The translations under genes were made by a program, and so were the position numbers. Of a stretch of 64,000 nucleotides of DNA, positions 1 through 7,284 are shown one piece after another; positions within the stretch are counted from its first letter, which is position 1, and every line of letters begins with the position of its first letter. The notes under the pieces were generated by a model, which was not told where the DNA came from, made no database searches, and saw nothing but the letters and a program-made list of their open reading frames with translations. The DNA is from CAINVV01 sp964528535 (GTDB lineage Bacteria > Bacteroidota > Bacteroidia > Bacteroidales > Prolixibacteraceae): contig CAZGSQ010000003.1 of assembly GCA_964528535.1 (NCBI GenBank), positions 19,830 to 83,829 of the forward strand, written 5' to 3'.

Positions 1-371
1 ATCTCTTTGGCGGCCTCCATCATCACAGTCTGGATGATTTCTGCCTGTCCGGTGGTAAAAATTTTGCCATTGACCGTGGCCACATAGATTTTGCCGTCGG
101 ATTTTTCATAGACCGAAATCCGGCAAGGCATCATCACAGAAACAATCCGCTCGTCACTCTTTTCGAGCATCACACCGGAGTACGAGGGTTTACAGATTTC
201 AATGACCTTAACCGGCCGAACCGACTTTCCGGCTTTGGCCATGGATTGCTGAAGATCATGGACCGCCGGATTGGCCCAGTCGCGGTCTGTAGCAGCCGTA
301 ATCAACAATTCGACTGTTTCGTTGAAACCAAAAAGACTCTCCTTTTCAAAAATGGTGGGTTCTATTTGCAT
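1..371 (-). CDS. DUF302 family protein (3' end cut by window)
   Basis: The reading frame opens with ATG at 371 on the minus strand and runs off the left edge, giving about 123 residues without a stop. The stretch around EICKPSYSGVML and VSVMMPCRISVYEKSDGKIYV matches the DUF302 (TT1751-like) family, in which a Met-Met-Pro-Cys-Arg turn followed by a Val/Tyr-Glu strand is typical. DUF302 proteins are small and of unknown biochemical role, often found near redox or metal-stress genes. The start is clear because the region upstream (372-708) is AT-rich and non-coding. It is divergently placed relative to the ABC operon starting at 788. No function beyond the family name can be supported. Confidence 0.8.
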   Translation of the reverse strand, partial: MQIEPTIFEKESLFGFNETVELLITAATDRDWANPAVHDLQQSMAKAGKSVRPVKVIEICKPSYSGVMLEKSDERIVSVMMPCRISVYEKSDGKIYVATVNGKIFTTGQAEIIQTVMMEAAKE

Positions 372-708
372 GGTTTGATAATGAATGAATGATTAATCTC
401 GACATACGCTGGCATTTTTCAGAGCTGTCATCCGACCGACTAAGTTAATCCAATTCTTGTCCATTTCAACGAATTTCATCCTATTTCATACTATAATAAT
501 TTGTTTTTTAATGGTAGTATGGAATTCCATGTTGCCGAAATTATTATCAAGCTTCTGGATGTTGCGAAGCATTAGGTTCGTTTCATCAGGCAATTCTGTT
601 GATTCTAATTTTCAGAGGCGCAGAGTTCTTTCTTTCCGGGGATTCGGACAAGCTTATACCTCAATTTCCAACGTGTTTCAAAATATATTGAAAAATTTTA
701 CACCATTA

Positions 709-741
709 TTTGGATATCTGAAAATATATATTCTATATTTG
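709..741 (+). promoter_or_regulatory. Bacteroidota-type promoter for the ABC/GntR operon
   Basis: TTTG at 709-712 and TATATTTG at 734-741 are separated by 21 bp, matching the Bacteroidota -33 (TTTG) and -7 (TAnnTTTG) elements. The predicted start of transcription lies near 748, leaving a leader of about 40 nt before the ATG at 788. The rest of 372-787 shows no convincing gene. Confidence 0.65.
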
Positions 742-748
742 CACTGTA

Positions 749-768
749 TTAGTTATGTAGTACACTAA
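749..768. promoter_or_regulatory. Imperfect palindrome, likely GntR/YtrA-type operator
   Basis: The segment has TTAGT and ACTAA ends and an inner GTA/TAC core, forming an imperfect inverted repeat directly downstream of the -7 box. YtrA-subfamily regulators normally repress their own operon from such a site, and the GntR gene at 2395 lies in the same operon. The assignment is an inference from position and symmetry. Confidence 0.45.
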
Positions 769-787
769 AACAATAAAACATACTACC

Positions 788-1600
788 ATGATTCAAATTA
801 ACAACCTTGACTTTACCTATTCCAGACAGAAAGGGCTGTTTAAAGGTTTGTCTCTTCAACTTGAACCCGGTAGCATTACCGGACTATTGGGAAAGAACGG
901 GGCTGGAAAAACCACCCTGCTAAAATTGATGGCCGGACTGTTGCACAGCAATTCCGGCGCCATCTCAGTGATGGGTCACGATCCAAAAAACAGAGCAGTC
1001 TCGATGCTAAACGATGTGTTCCTGGTACCGGAGGAGTTCTACTTTCCTGCCATCACCATTCAGGAATACCTTAAAGCATATGCTCCGTTTTATCCGCGAT
1101 TTGACCACAAATTGTTTGTGCGACTCCTCGAAGAGTTTGAGCTGATGGCCGAAAATAACCTGCAGCGGCACTCGCACGGACAGAAGAAAAAATTCCTGAT
1201 TGCCTTTGCCCTCTCCACCCGATGCCGCTTGCTCATACTGGATGAGCCAACCAATGGTCTCGACATCCCATCAAAATCGTTGTTCAGGAAGATACTTGCA
1301 GGATCCCTCGACGAAGACCAGTTGGTGATCATCTCTACCCACCAGGTAAAAGATGTGGAGAATTTGATCGACAAGATTCTTATCCTCGACAATGGAAAGA
1401 TGATTTTCCAGCGAACCATAACGGAGATCTCTGAAAAAGTGTGTTTCGTTTCCGGAACTTCAGCTGAAATGGAAGGCTCCATTTACAGCGAAGCGGTACC
1501 AGGTGGATACCGGATGATGATGCAGAAAGACCATGCAGAAACGGAGGTCGATATCGAATTACTTTTTAATGCCATTACCAACGGGAAACAAATCGGATAA
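788..1600 (+). CDS. ABC transporter ATP-binding protein (YtrB-like)
   Basis: Cytoplasmic ATPase of an ABC-2 type exporter, 270 residues. Walker A is GKNGAGKTT at about residues 35-43 and Walker B with the D-loop is LLILDEPTNGLD near 149-160. The signature motif is degenerate (SHGQKKK in place of LSGGQ), which is common in the YtrB/EcsA-like group. A switch histidine is visible in STHQ. The gene is followed after 3 bp by a membrane subunit (1604) and then a GntR regulator (2395), the usual order of ytr-type operons that answer envelope-active compounds. The substrate cannot be read from the sequence. Confidence 0.9.
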   Translation: MIQINNLDFTYSRQKGLFKGLSLQLEPGSITGLLGKNGAGKTTLLKLMAGLLHSNSGAISVMGHDPKNRAVSMLNDVFLVPEEFYFPAITIQEYLKAYAPFYPRFDHKLFVRLLEEFELMAENNLQRHSHGQKKKFLIAFALSTRCRLLILDEPTNGLDIPSKSLFRKILAGSLDEDQLVIISTHQVKDVENLIDKILILDNGKMIFQRTITEISEKVCFVSGTSAEMEGSIYSEAVPGGYRMMMQKDHAETEVDIELLFNAITNGKQIG

Positions 1601-1603
1601 CCC

Positions 1604-2392
1604 ATGCAAACAAACAATTTATTTTCAACCGAGCGATTTGTGGCACTCTGCAAACAATCGCTGATAATCAACAAAAGAGTGATTTGGATTACGCTGGGCG
1701 GTTCTTCGGTCTTACTCTTCTTCCTGCTCTATTTCTTTCAGGCGAGCCAGCAATTCACCGATTGGACCAACGTGGATTACAGCGGCGTCTTCGCCTACAT
1801 CTTTTTCCCGGCAGGAATCCTCTTTTCAGGTTTAGCCTTTCCAGCCTTCCGGACCAAGGAGAAAAGCATGGCTTACCTGATGCTGCCTGCCTCCCGAACC
1901 GAAAAATATCTCTTTGAAATTGTAACCAGGATTTTGCTATTCACAGTTGTCATTCCGCCCCTATTTTGGGTGGTGGCTAATCTGGAAGGAGTGGTTGTCC
2001 ACAACTTTGTTCCTGAACTCGTCAACTACAAATTTTCGTTTGGCGAAGCCTGGTTAAAACTAAGAAGCCATGGCAATTTCGCAGGCTGGACGCTATTCGC
2101 GGTAGTACAAGGATGGCTATTCTTCCTGTTCCTCTTTTTTGCTGGAGCCAGCCATTTTTCAAAAATGCCGTTTCGCAAAACCTGGTTCTCACTTGGTGTC
2201 TTGTTTTTTGGTTACACTGCGTTCGTCATTCTGTTGGGCAAGGTGTTGGGTCTTCAAGGCATTGTAAATATCCGGTTGTTCTTTTTCAAAACGGATAATT
2301 CTGCTATCGCTGCCTTATCCATCTTGTTAACTGTGATCAATCTAAGTCTGCTGACCATTACCTGGTACAGGCTAAAAGAAAAGGAGGCCTAA
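1604..2392 (+). CDS. ABC-2 type membrane permease subunit
   Basis: A 262-residue integral membrane protein with about six hydrophobic segments (first near residues 28-46, last near 235-255) and a short basic C-terminus. Its position between the ATPase (3 bp upstream) and the GntR gene (2 bp downstream) identifies it as the transmembrane partner of the exporter. The motif FRTKEKSMAYLMLPASRTEKY after the second helix is typical of Bacteroidota ABC permeases in such operons. Family assignment rests on topology and context more than on conserved residues. Confidence 0.8.
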   Translation: MQTNNLFSTERFVALCKQSLIINKRVIWITLGGSSVLLFFLLYFFQASQQFTDWTNVDYSGVFAYIFFPAGILFSGLAFPAFRTKEKSMAYLMLPASRTEKYLFEIVTRILLFTVVIPPLFWVVANLEGVVVHNFVPELVNYKFSFGEAWLKLRSHGNFAGWTLFAVVQGWLFFLFLFFAGASHFSKMPFRKTWFSLGVLFFGYTAFVILLGKVLGLQGIVNIRLFFFKTDNSAIAALSILLTVINLSLLTITWYRLKEKEA

Positions 2393-2394
2393 GT

Positions 2395-2772
2395 ATGGAA
2401 TTCAAAAACAGCAAAGGAATCTTTCTTCAGATTGCCGACAGCATTTCGGAGAAAGTGATGGAAGGTACATACCCTCTCGGAGAAAAAATACCATCGGTAC
2501 GCGATCTTGCTACCGAGATGGGTGTCAATCCCAACACGGTCATGCGCACCTACAGCGAACTGCAGGCCCGAGGCATCATCGACAACAAACGGGGTGTTGG
2601 ATTCTATGTCAGTAGTGAAGCCGTAAGCATCATCCACCAATGGAAGAAAAAAGAATTTTTGGAAGTTGAATTGCCCTTGATTGTGCGTCAAACCAAAATG
2701 CTCGGCATCACTTTTGCGGAACTACAACCCTATTTCGAATCAACAAATAACCAGAATTCAAATGAAAACTAG
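2395..2772 (+). CDS. GntR family transcriptional regulator, YtrA subfamily
   Basis: A 125-residue DNA-binding protein with an N-terminal GntR winged helix (residues about 8-76; KIPSVRDLATEMGVNPNTVMRTYSEL is the recognition-helix region) and only a short C-terminal helical tail. This short form defines the YtrA subfamily, which regulates adjacent ABC transporters. Its stop codon overlaps the start of the next gene by 11 bp, so the four genes are probably translated from one transcript. The palindrome at 749-768 is the likely operator. The effector is unknown; cell-wall-active drugs are usual for the family. Confidence 0.9.
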   Translation: MEFKNSKGIFLQIADSISEKVMEGTYPLGEKIPSVRDLATEMGVNPNTVMRTYSELQARGIIDNKRGVGFYVSSEAVSIIHQWKKKEFLEVELPLIVRQTKMLGITFAELQPYFESTNNQNSNEN

Positions 2773-3454
2773 TAAAATTATCTTTATATCTCTCCTATCT
2801 ACCATCACCCTGCTTATTCTGGCTGCTGCCATTATTATTCGTATCAGCGGCCACAAGAATGGTGGCAGCCGGTCCGATTTTAAAATGAGCAAGCAGACCC
2901 TCCCGTCATTCAAGGTGCTTCGAATAAACAACAGCATGAACATCACCCTTATCAGGAAAGACTCATCCTACCTGGAGGTAACCTGTCTCAAGGATTCGAT
3001 CCTTCCCAACTTGAAATACATCCTCTTGGGAGACACATTGATGGTAAGTGATTTTGAGAATTCGGATCATCAGAATACGTCGGTAAAGATTTTTGCAACG
3101 GATTCGCTCAAGAAGATCCAATTATTCAATACCACGTTAAGTACAGAACGGTTGGGGATGGGGAAACTGGTTTTTGAACTTGATCAGAGTAATCTGGATC
3201 TCAACCAGGATCTGCTTATGAAGCTCCCGATCAGTGCGATTGAGCTGGTTGCCAATCATCACTCGCAAATCAAAGCCTCAGAGTTTAGCATAGATTCACT
3301 GACCCTGCAACTACGTGATTCGCAGGCCTACCTTGATCTTTTGGTAAAAAATATACGCGGCACCTTGTCGGATAGTTCCGTCATTCGTGTACGGCAACCA
3401 CAAGAGATTTCCCTCAGGAAGGATGCAACCAGCACAATCAATGTGTTTGATTAG
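2762..3454 (+). CDS. Membrane-anchored GIN-domain (DUF2807-like) protein
   Basis: A 230-residue protein beginning at the ATG that overlaps the GntR stop. An N-terminal membrane helix (residues about 5-25) is followed by a beta-rich domain with short repeats of aspartate, serine and hydrophobic strands, resembling the GIN/DUF2807 'putative auto-transporter adhesin' fold common in Bacteroidota. An in-frame ATG lies 81 bp upstream inside the GntR gene, but the start at 2762 places the hydrophobic anchor correctly. The 11-bp overlap indicates translational coupling. A role in envelope sensing is inferred from the operon only. Confidence 0.65.
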   Translation: MKTSKIIFISLLSTITLLILAAAIIIRISGHKNGGSRSDFKMSKQTLPSFKVLRINNSMNITLIRKDSSYLEVTCLKDSILPNLKYILLGDTLMVSDFENSDHQNTSVKIFATDSLKKIQLFNTTLSTERLGMGKLVFELDQSNLDLNQDLLMKLPISAIELVANHHSQIKASEFSIDSLTLQLRDSQAYLDLLVKNIRGTLSDSSVIRVRQPQEISLRKDATSTINVFD

Positions 3455-3481
3455 CAATTCAGTTCCGAAAGGTTACCAATA

Positions 3482-3557
3482 GCCACCAAGAAACAAAGGT
3501 TTCACAAAGGAGAAGATTCAAATTTATCTCTTCGTGCAGTCTTTGTCTCCTAGTGGC
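3482..3557. repeat. Intergenic inverted-repeat element between convergent genes
   Basis: GCCAC at 3482-3486 pairs with GTGGC at 3553-3557, and the interior shows complementary AACAAAG and CTTTGT stretches. The text resembles the scattered 'ACCAAGAAACAAAGG' repeats seen between genes in many Bacteroidota. It separates the convergent genes ending at 3454 and 3576 and may act as a bidirectional terminator. Confidence 0.45.
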
Positions 3558-3575
3558 CAAAGTGGTTTTCAGGAA

Positions 3576-4844
3576 TCAATCCAACTCCTTCGCAATAGAG
3601 ATAGCAGCAATCGTTCCATCCGCCACGGCTGTGGTGATCTGACGGTATTTCTTGCTGATGACATCTCCAACCGCATAAATGTTCGGAATGGAGGTGCGCA
3701 TCTCCTCATCTGTCCGGATGTATCCCCATTGGTCCAGTTCCAGCTTGTCGGTAAAAAGTCCAAGGTTCGGTTTCATACCAATAAAAATGAAGACGCCATC
3801 GGCTTCAATAGTCTTGGTCTCCTTGGTGAGTAGATCCTCCATTTCCACAATCATCCGGTCTCCTATTTTTTGGAAAGACCTTGGTTCGTGCAAAAATACC
3901 GGTTGTATCTTCGGGTTTGCCAACAGTTTGTCTACAGCAGTTTTGTTGGCAGTAAAGGCAGCAAACTGATGGATCATGGTTACTTTGGAAGCAAATTTGG
4001 AGATAAAATCGCTTTCTTCAACGGCAGAATTACCACCACCGATTACGATCACCTCTTTGTCGCCAAAATATTTGGCATCACAGGTAGCGCAATAGGAGAT
4101 TCCTTTGCCTTTCAGCTCACGTTCCCCTTTGGCACCCGTAAGGTTAGGGGTCGTTCCGGTGGCGATGATGATTTTCTTGGCATGGATGGTTTCCATCCCG
4201 TCTATGACCACGGTCTTGTTCACCAGGTCAACCTTCGTTACATCGACAGCAACCTTGAAAATAGTGCCACACAACTTGGTCTGCTCCGACATGTTGTGCG
4301 AAAGCATGTAGCCTGCCTGCGGATCAATAAATCCAGGATAGTTTGACACTTCGTGGGTAGTGGAAACATGTCCGCCAGGCAGGGAAATATCCACCAGCAC
4401 AGTATTTACTTTCGCCTGACACAGATACAATCCGGCCGTCAATCCACCCGGTCCGCCACCAAGAATGATCACATCATATTCTGAAACAATGGGTTTTATT
4501 TTGGCAACAATCTCTTTTACTTTTGAGTCAGGAAGCAAGACATTCAGATTTTTGATGATATCGCTTCGCTTGATGCCACCCGCCAATCTCTCTGTGACCT
4601 CTTTCCCTTCGTCAAAAAAGAGCAAAGTGGGAGATGATTTTACCCCCAATTTGTCAGACAGTTCGCGGTTTGCCTGACGATACATCTTTAGAAATTTGAT
4701 CTCGTGGCCATACATGCCCGCCAATGACTCAAATTTGGGAGCAACCGCCTCGCAGGGCGGACATTCGGTGGAATAAAAATCCAGGACTACTTTCCCACCT
4801 TTTAATACTTCTTGTTCAAATTCTGAACTGCTAATCTCTTTCAT
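3576..4844 (-). CDS. Thioredoxin-thioredoxin reductase fusion flavoprotein
   Basis: A 422-residue protein in two parts. Residues 1-105 are a thioredoxin domain with active site CPPC (C28, C31) and the cis-Pro motif SSPT near 70-73. Residues 124-422 are a thioredoxin reductase domain with FAD motif GGGPGG (129-134), redox site CATC (C252, C255), a second Rossmann motif GGGNSA (269-274) and the C-terminal AVGDV FAD motif near 391. Odd point: the segment after the second Rossmann fold reads HQFAAF where NADPH-dependent enzymes carry HRR...R, so the 2'-phosphate site seems absent and the electron donor may not be NADPH. The known mycobacterial fusion has the opposite domain order. It lies 81 bp after the radical SAM gene and may reduce the peptide or enzymes of that locus. 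Confidence 0.92.
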   Translation of the reverse strand: MKEISSSEFEQEVLKGGKVVLDFYSTECPPCEAVAPKFESLAGMYGHEIKFLKMYRQANRELSDKLGVKSSPTLLFFDEGKEVTERLAGGIKRSDIIKNLNVLLPDSKVKEIVAKIKPIVSEYDVIILGGGPGGLTAGLYLCQAKVNTVLVDISLPGGHVSTTHEVSNYPGFIDPQAGYMLSHNMSEQTKLCGTIFKVAVDVTKVDLVNKTVVIDGMETIHAKKIIIATGTTPNLTGAKGERELKGKGISYCATCDAKYFGDKEVIVIGGGNSAVEESDFISKFASKVTMIHQFAAFTANKTAVDKLLANPKIQPVFLHEPRSFQKIGDRMIVEMEDLLTKETKTIEADGVFIFIGMKPNLGLFTDKLELDQWGYIRTDEEMRTSIPNIYAVGDVISKKYRQITTAVADGTIAAISIAKELD

Positions 4845-4859
4845 CGGTATGTAATTTGT

Positions 4860-4932
4860 TTTTTAATTGCCAGATAGAAATCGCAACGGGTGATCATCAC
4901 ATTCGTTGGTGATTTCCAAGCTTGCTCATTTC
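4860..4932. repeat. Copy A of a diverged ~72-bp dispersed repeat
   Basis: This stretch aligns with 20674-20745 in the same orientation. Shared blocks include TCGCAA, GTTGGTGATTT and TCATTTC, with roughly 70% identity by eye over 72 bp. In both places it lies at the 3' end of a minus-strand gene. Origin unknown; it could be a relic of a small mobile repeat. Confidence 0.45.
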
Positions 4933-6281
4933 ATCGTTTCGCTTTCACGCTCCACTTCTCCCCCAAAGTAAGCCTGGAACCCAATCTCTAACAACGCTTT
5001 GACCGGCCGGCAATCGGGAGAGAGAATTGAGCCATTTTTGTTCCTGGCAACCGAGCCACAGCCTCCACCGCAAGCCAGTTGTACGGAACAGTCTTTACAT
5101 TCTTCGATGGAAGTGACATCTCGTGAAGTCCATTGGCGGATCATCTCCACATTTTTTGTCACTTCGGGATAGAATGTCCCCAATGCCTCTTCCTCCTTGC
5201 CAACAGTCGCAGTACAGGAATAGATTCGGCCTGTATAGTCGAAAGCCCATTCCGACTTGCAGGCCGGACAGGCATCGAACAACGGATCGGGCAATTGACC
5301 ATGTTCAGAAAGATATTTGGCTACCGAATAGGAGGGTTTGTAGAACTCCAGAATGTGCGGATGCAATTCCGTCAGCTCAAATATCTTTTGGAAGAGAGAG
5401 ATCCTGGTAAACAATTGATCAGGAGTCGACTGACAGTGGTGCAATTCATAGTTCCTGCCTATTTGGGTCTTGAACAGAGGATGGGAAGTCCAACCCTTTT
5501 CGATGGCAAATGAGGCCAGTTCAGGAAGATTTCCGATATTTTGCTTGTCGATGACCATGCGCATGTTGACTGGAAAACCGGCAGCCAGAGCGGCATCAAT
5601 GCCACGAACGATGGGGTCGAAGGTGGGTGAACCACCTTTCAGGAAACGGCGTTGATCGTGGATGTTTTTGGTACCATCGAGTGTAATCTGGATTTCCCGG
5701 ATCTTCCCTTGAGCGAGCAGATCGATGTAATTTTCGAGGTAGTAGCCATTGGTTACCACACAGATATCTATCCCTGCCTCGTTGGAATTCTTTACCATCG
5801 AGGCGATCAGGCCGCGTTGATGGGGGGTATTCAGCAGTGGTTCACCACCAAAGATTGTGAGGTATTTTCTGCGGTCGGGGAGTTCTTTCCTGATGTATGC
5901 AAAAAAAGCTTCAATAAGTTCGGGAGTCGCCGTCTGGTTTGGATTGGTATATTCATCCTGGTAACAATAGCTGCAGCTGAAATTGCAGCTGTAGTTTGGC
6001 ACAAAGAAGAGTTGAACCTCCTCATCATCCCGTTGATCAACGAAATCGAAATAACTGTTTCGATACCTCTTTTTCTCATTTTCAGGGGTAATCAGGTAAC
6101 CGTTTTCCGAAAAATTCAGCATCAATTCCGGATCTTCCGGTTGAACGGAATCTGCATTGGTTAAGGCAACAAACTCCTCTTTTGTCAGAAGATCGGCATT
6201 CCCGCTTAGCAGATTCACCACGAAATAGCGCTCTGATCCGGCTACCTTAGAAACGATATTGTGTTTTGATTTTATCATCAT
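4926..6281 (-). CDS. Radical SAM/SPASM peptide maturase
   Basis: A 451-residue radical SAM enzyme. The catalytic [4Fe-4S] motif is C99-x3-C103-x2-C106 (CNFSCSYC), with the GGEPLL motif at about 145-150. The C-terminal SPASM domain is canonical: C341, GRIYSC ending at C356, then C395-x2-C398-x5-C404-x3-C408 and C424, giving ligands for two auxiliary clusters. The first 85 residues resemble the N-terminal region of peptide-modifying members. Such enzymes install thioether, C-C or other links in ribosomal peptides. A 32-residue cysteine-containing reading frame sits 55 bp upstream on the same strand and is the obvious substrate candidate. An anaerobic sulfatase maturase is the main alternative, but no sulfatase gene is near. 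Confidence 0.9.
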   Translation of the reverse strand: MMIKSKHNIVSKVAGSERYFVVNLLSGNADLLTKEEFVALTNADSVQPEDPELMLNFSENGYLITPENEKKRYRNSYFDFVDQRDDEEVQLFFVPNYSCNFSCSYCYQDEYTNPNQTATPELIEAFFAYIRKELPDRRKYLTIFGGEPLLNTPHQRGLIASMVKNSNEAGIDICVVTNGYYLENYIDLLAQGKIREIQITLDGTKNIHDQRRFLKGGSPTFDPIVRGIDAALAAGFPVNMRMVIDKQNIGNLPELASFAIEKGWTSHPLFKTQIGRNYELHHCQSTPDQLFTRISLFQKIFELTELHPHILEFYKPSYSVAKYLSEHGQLPDPLFDACPACKSEWAFDYTGRIYSCTATVGKEEEALGTFYPEVTKNVEMIRQWTSRDVTSIEECKDCSVQLACGGGCGSVARNKNGSILSPDCRPVKALLEIGFQAYFGGEVERESETMK

Positions 6282-6336
6282 TCAATTTTTAAACAAGTCT
6301 GACAGCAGTTACCTGCCGTCAGCTTGTTCATGAACT

Positions 6337-6435
6337 TTAGTCGTGGCATCCCACAACCGATTTGGAAGTCTTGGCACAGCATTGGGCTATGACCACGCTT
6401 TTCTGCGCTTCCCGCTTTTTAACCAAACTTTTCAT
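6337..6435 (-). CDS. Candidate 32-residue RiPP precursor peptide
   Basis: An ATG at 6435 opens a 32-codon frame ending in TAA at 6337. The N-terminal half is basic (MKSLVKKREAQK) and looks like a short leader; the C-terminal half reads CCAKTSKSVVGCHD, with cysteines at 19, 20 and 30 and an acidic last residue. It lies between the ArsM-like gene (ends 6488) and the radical SAM/SPASM gene (starts 6281), all on the minus strand, where a modified-peptide precursor is expected. There is no Shine-Dalgarno match, but the AT-rich leader is normal for Bacteroidota. I do not recognise the family. Confidence rests on position and composition. Confidence 0.6.
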   Translation of the reverse strand: MKSLVKKREAQKSVVIAQCCAKTSKSVVGCHD

Positions 6436-6487
6436 TTAAAAATCATTTAATGAATGAATTACTACTTATATATTTGCTTAGAAAAGC

Positions 6488-7180
6488 CTATTTTAAACTG
6501 CAGCCGCAGGATTTCTGCCTCGGTCTTTCACCCGCTACCGTGAAGCTGCAAACTTCAACCTTGCCTTTTGAATAAGGTTTTGATTCTTCCAGAATCGTGA
6601 TGGACCCGAATCCTGATAAGGATAAAGTCTCCAGATACTCAGACCTGGTTACTGAACCCGCCCAACATTCAGAGACTGCCACAGGATCCGTTCTATATTC
6701 TTCAGGAACTTGGGTTGTTGCATAGATGTCGCTCACCACAAAACGGCCACCCTGTTTGAGTATTCTGAAGATTTCATGCCAAACAGCCGTTTTGTCTGTT
6801 GCATGGTTGATGGTGCAATTTGAAACCACCAAATCGGCAGTCTCATCCGGAAGATCAAGCTTCTCCAGTTCGCTGTGAATAAATTTAACATTGGTGACAT
6901 CAAATTTCATCGCATTCATTCTGGCCGTTTCCAACATGCCATCTGAAATATCAATTCCATAGGCGAACCCATCATCACCAGCCTGCTCTGCCATCCTCAA
7001 TACATCAGTTCCCCTCCCACTGCCGAGATCTACGCAAATTTCTCCAGGCTGAACTTTTGAAAAATTGAGCGCCCCTCCACAGGAAAGACAACATTCTGTT
7101 TTCGCCAACTGACTGTATCTAAGATTTATGCTTGAGTAATCCATGTGTGTTTTACAATATTTTACCTCCTCCATCGTCAA
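6488..7180 (-). CDS. ArsM-like SAM-dependent methyltransferase
   Basis: A 230-residue class I methyltransferase with SAM motif I VDLGSGRGTDV (about 50-60) and the acidic motif GIDIS (75-79). It resembles arsenite methyltransferases: an N-terminal cysteine group (C30, C31, C34) after RYSQLA, the block SNCTIN with C122, and ECWAGSVT with C172, where ArsM enzymes carry their As(III)-binding cysteines. It also ends in a CGC motif (C225, C227). ArsM proteins methylate As(III); an alternative here is methylation of the neighbouring cysteine peptide. It is the first gene of the minus-strand set that continues with the small peptide and radical SAM gene. No arsR, arsB or arsC gene is in the window. 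Confidence 0.82.
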   Translation of the reverse strand: MTMEEVKYCKTHMDYSSINLRYSQLAKTECCLSCGGALNFSKVQPGEICVDLGSGRGTDVLRMAEQAGDDGFAYGIDISDGMLETARMNAMKFDVTNVKFIHSELEKLDLPDETADLVVSNCTINHATDKTAVWHEIFRILKQGGRFVVSDIYATTQVPEEYRTDPVAVSECWAGSVTRSEYLETLSLSGFGSITILEESKPYSKGKVEVCSFTVAGERPRQKSCGCSLK

Positions 7181-7272
7181 CTGCTAAGTTCGTCATTATC
7201 GAACTGCCGGTACAAAAATAGAAAAAATTATTTTAAATCGCATTAGTATCACTTAAATCTTTTTATTATCAC

Positions 7273-7280
7273 TATTTTTG
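7273..7280 (+). promoter_or_regulatory. -7 box next to the zinc-ribbon gene start
   Basis: TATTTTTG matches the TAnnTTTG consensus and ends 4 bp before the ATG at 7285, so the transcript would be leaderless or nearly so. No good -33 TTTG is present. A similar TATTTTTG box on the minus strand (7213-7220) faces the ArsM-like gene. Confidence 0.35.
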
Positions 7281-7284
7281 CACC

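Noticed and set aside
457..768. 103-codon plus-strand open frame upstream of the ABC operon
   Set aside because: AT-rich, no recognisable domain, and it covers the promoter and operator of the real operon.
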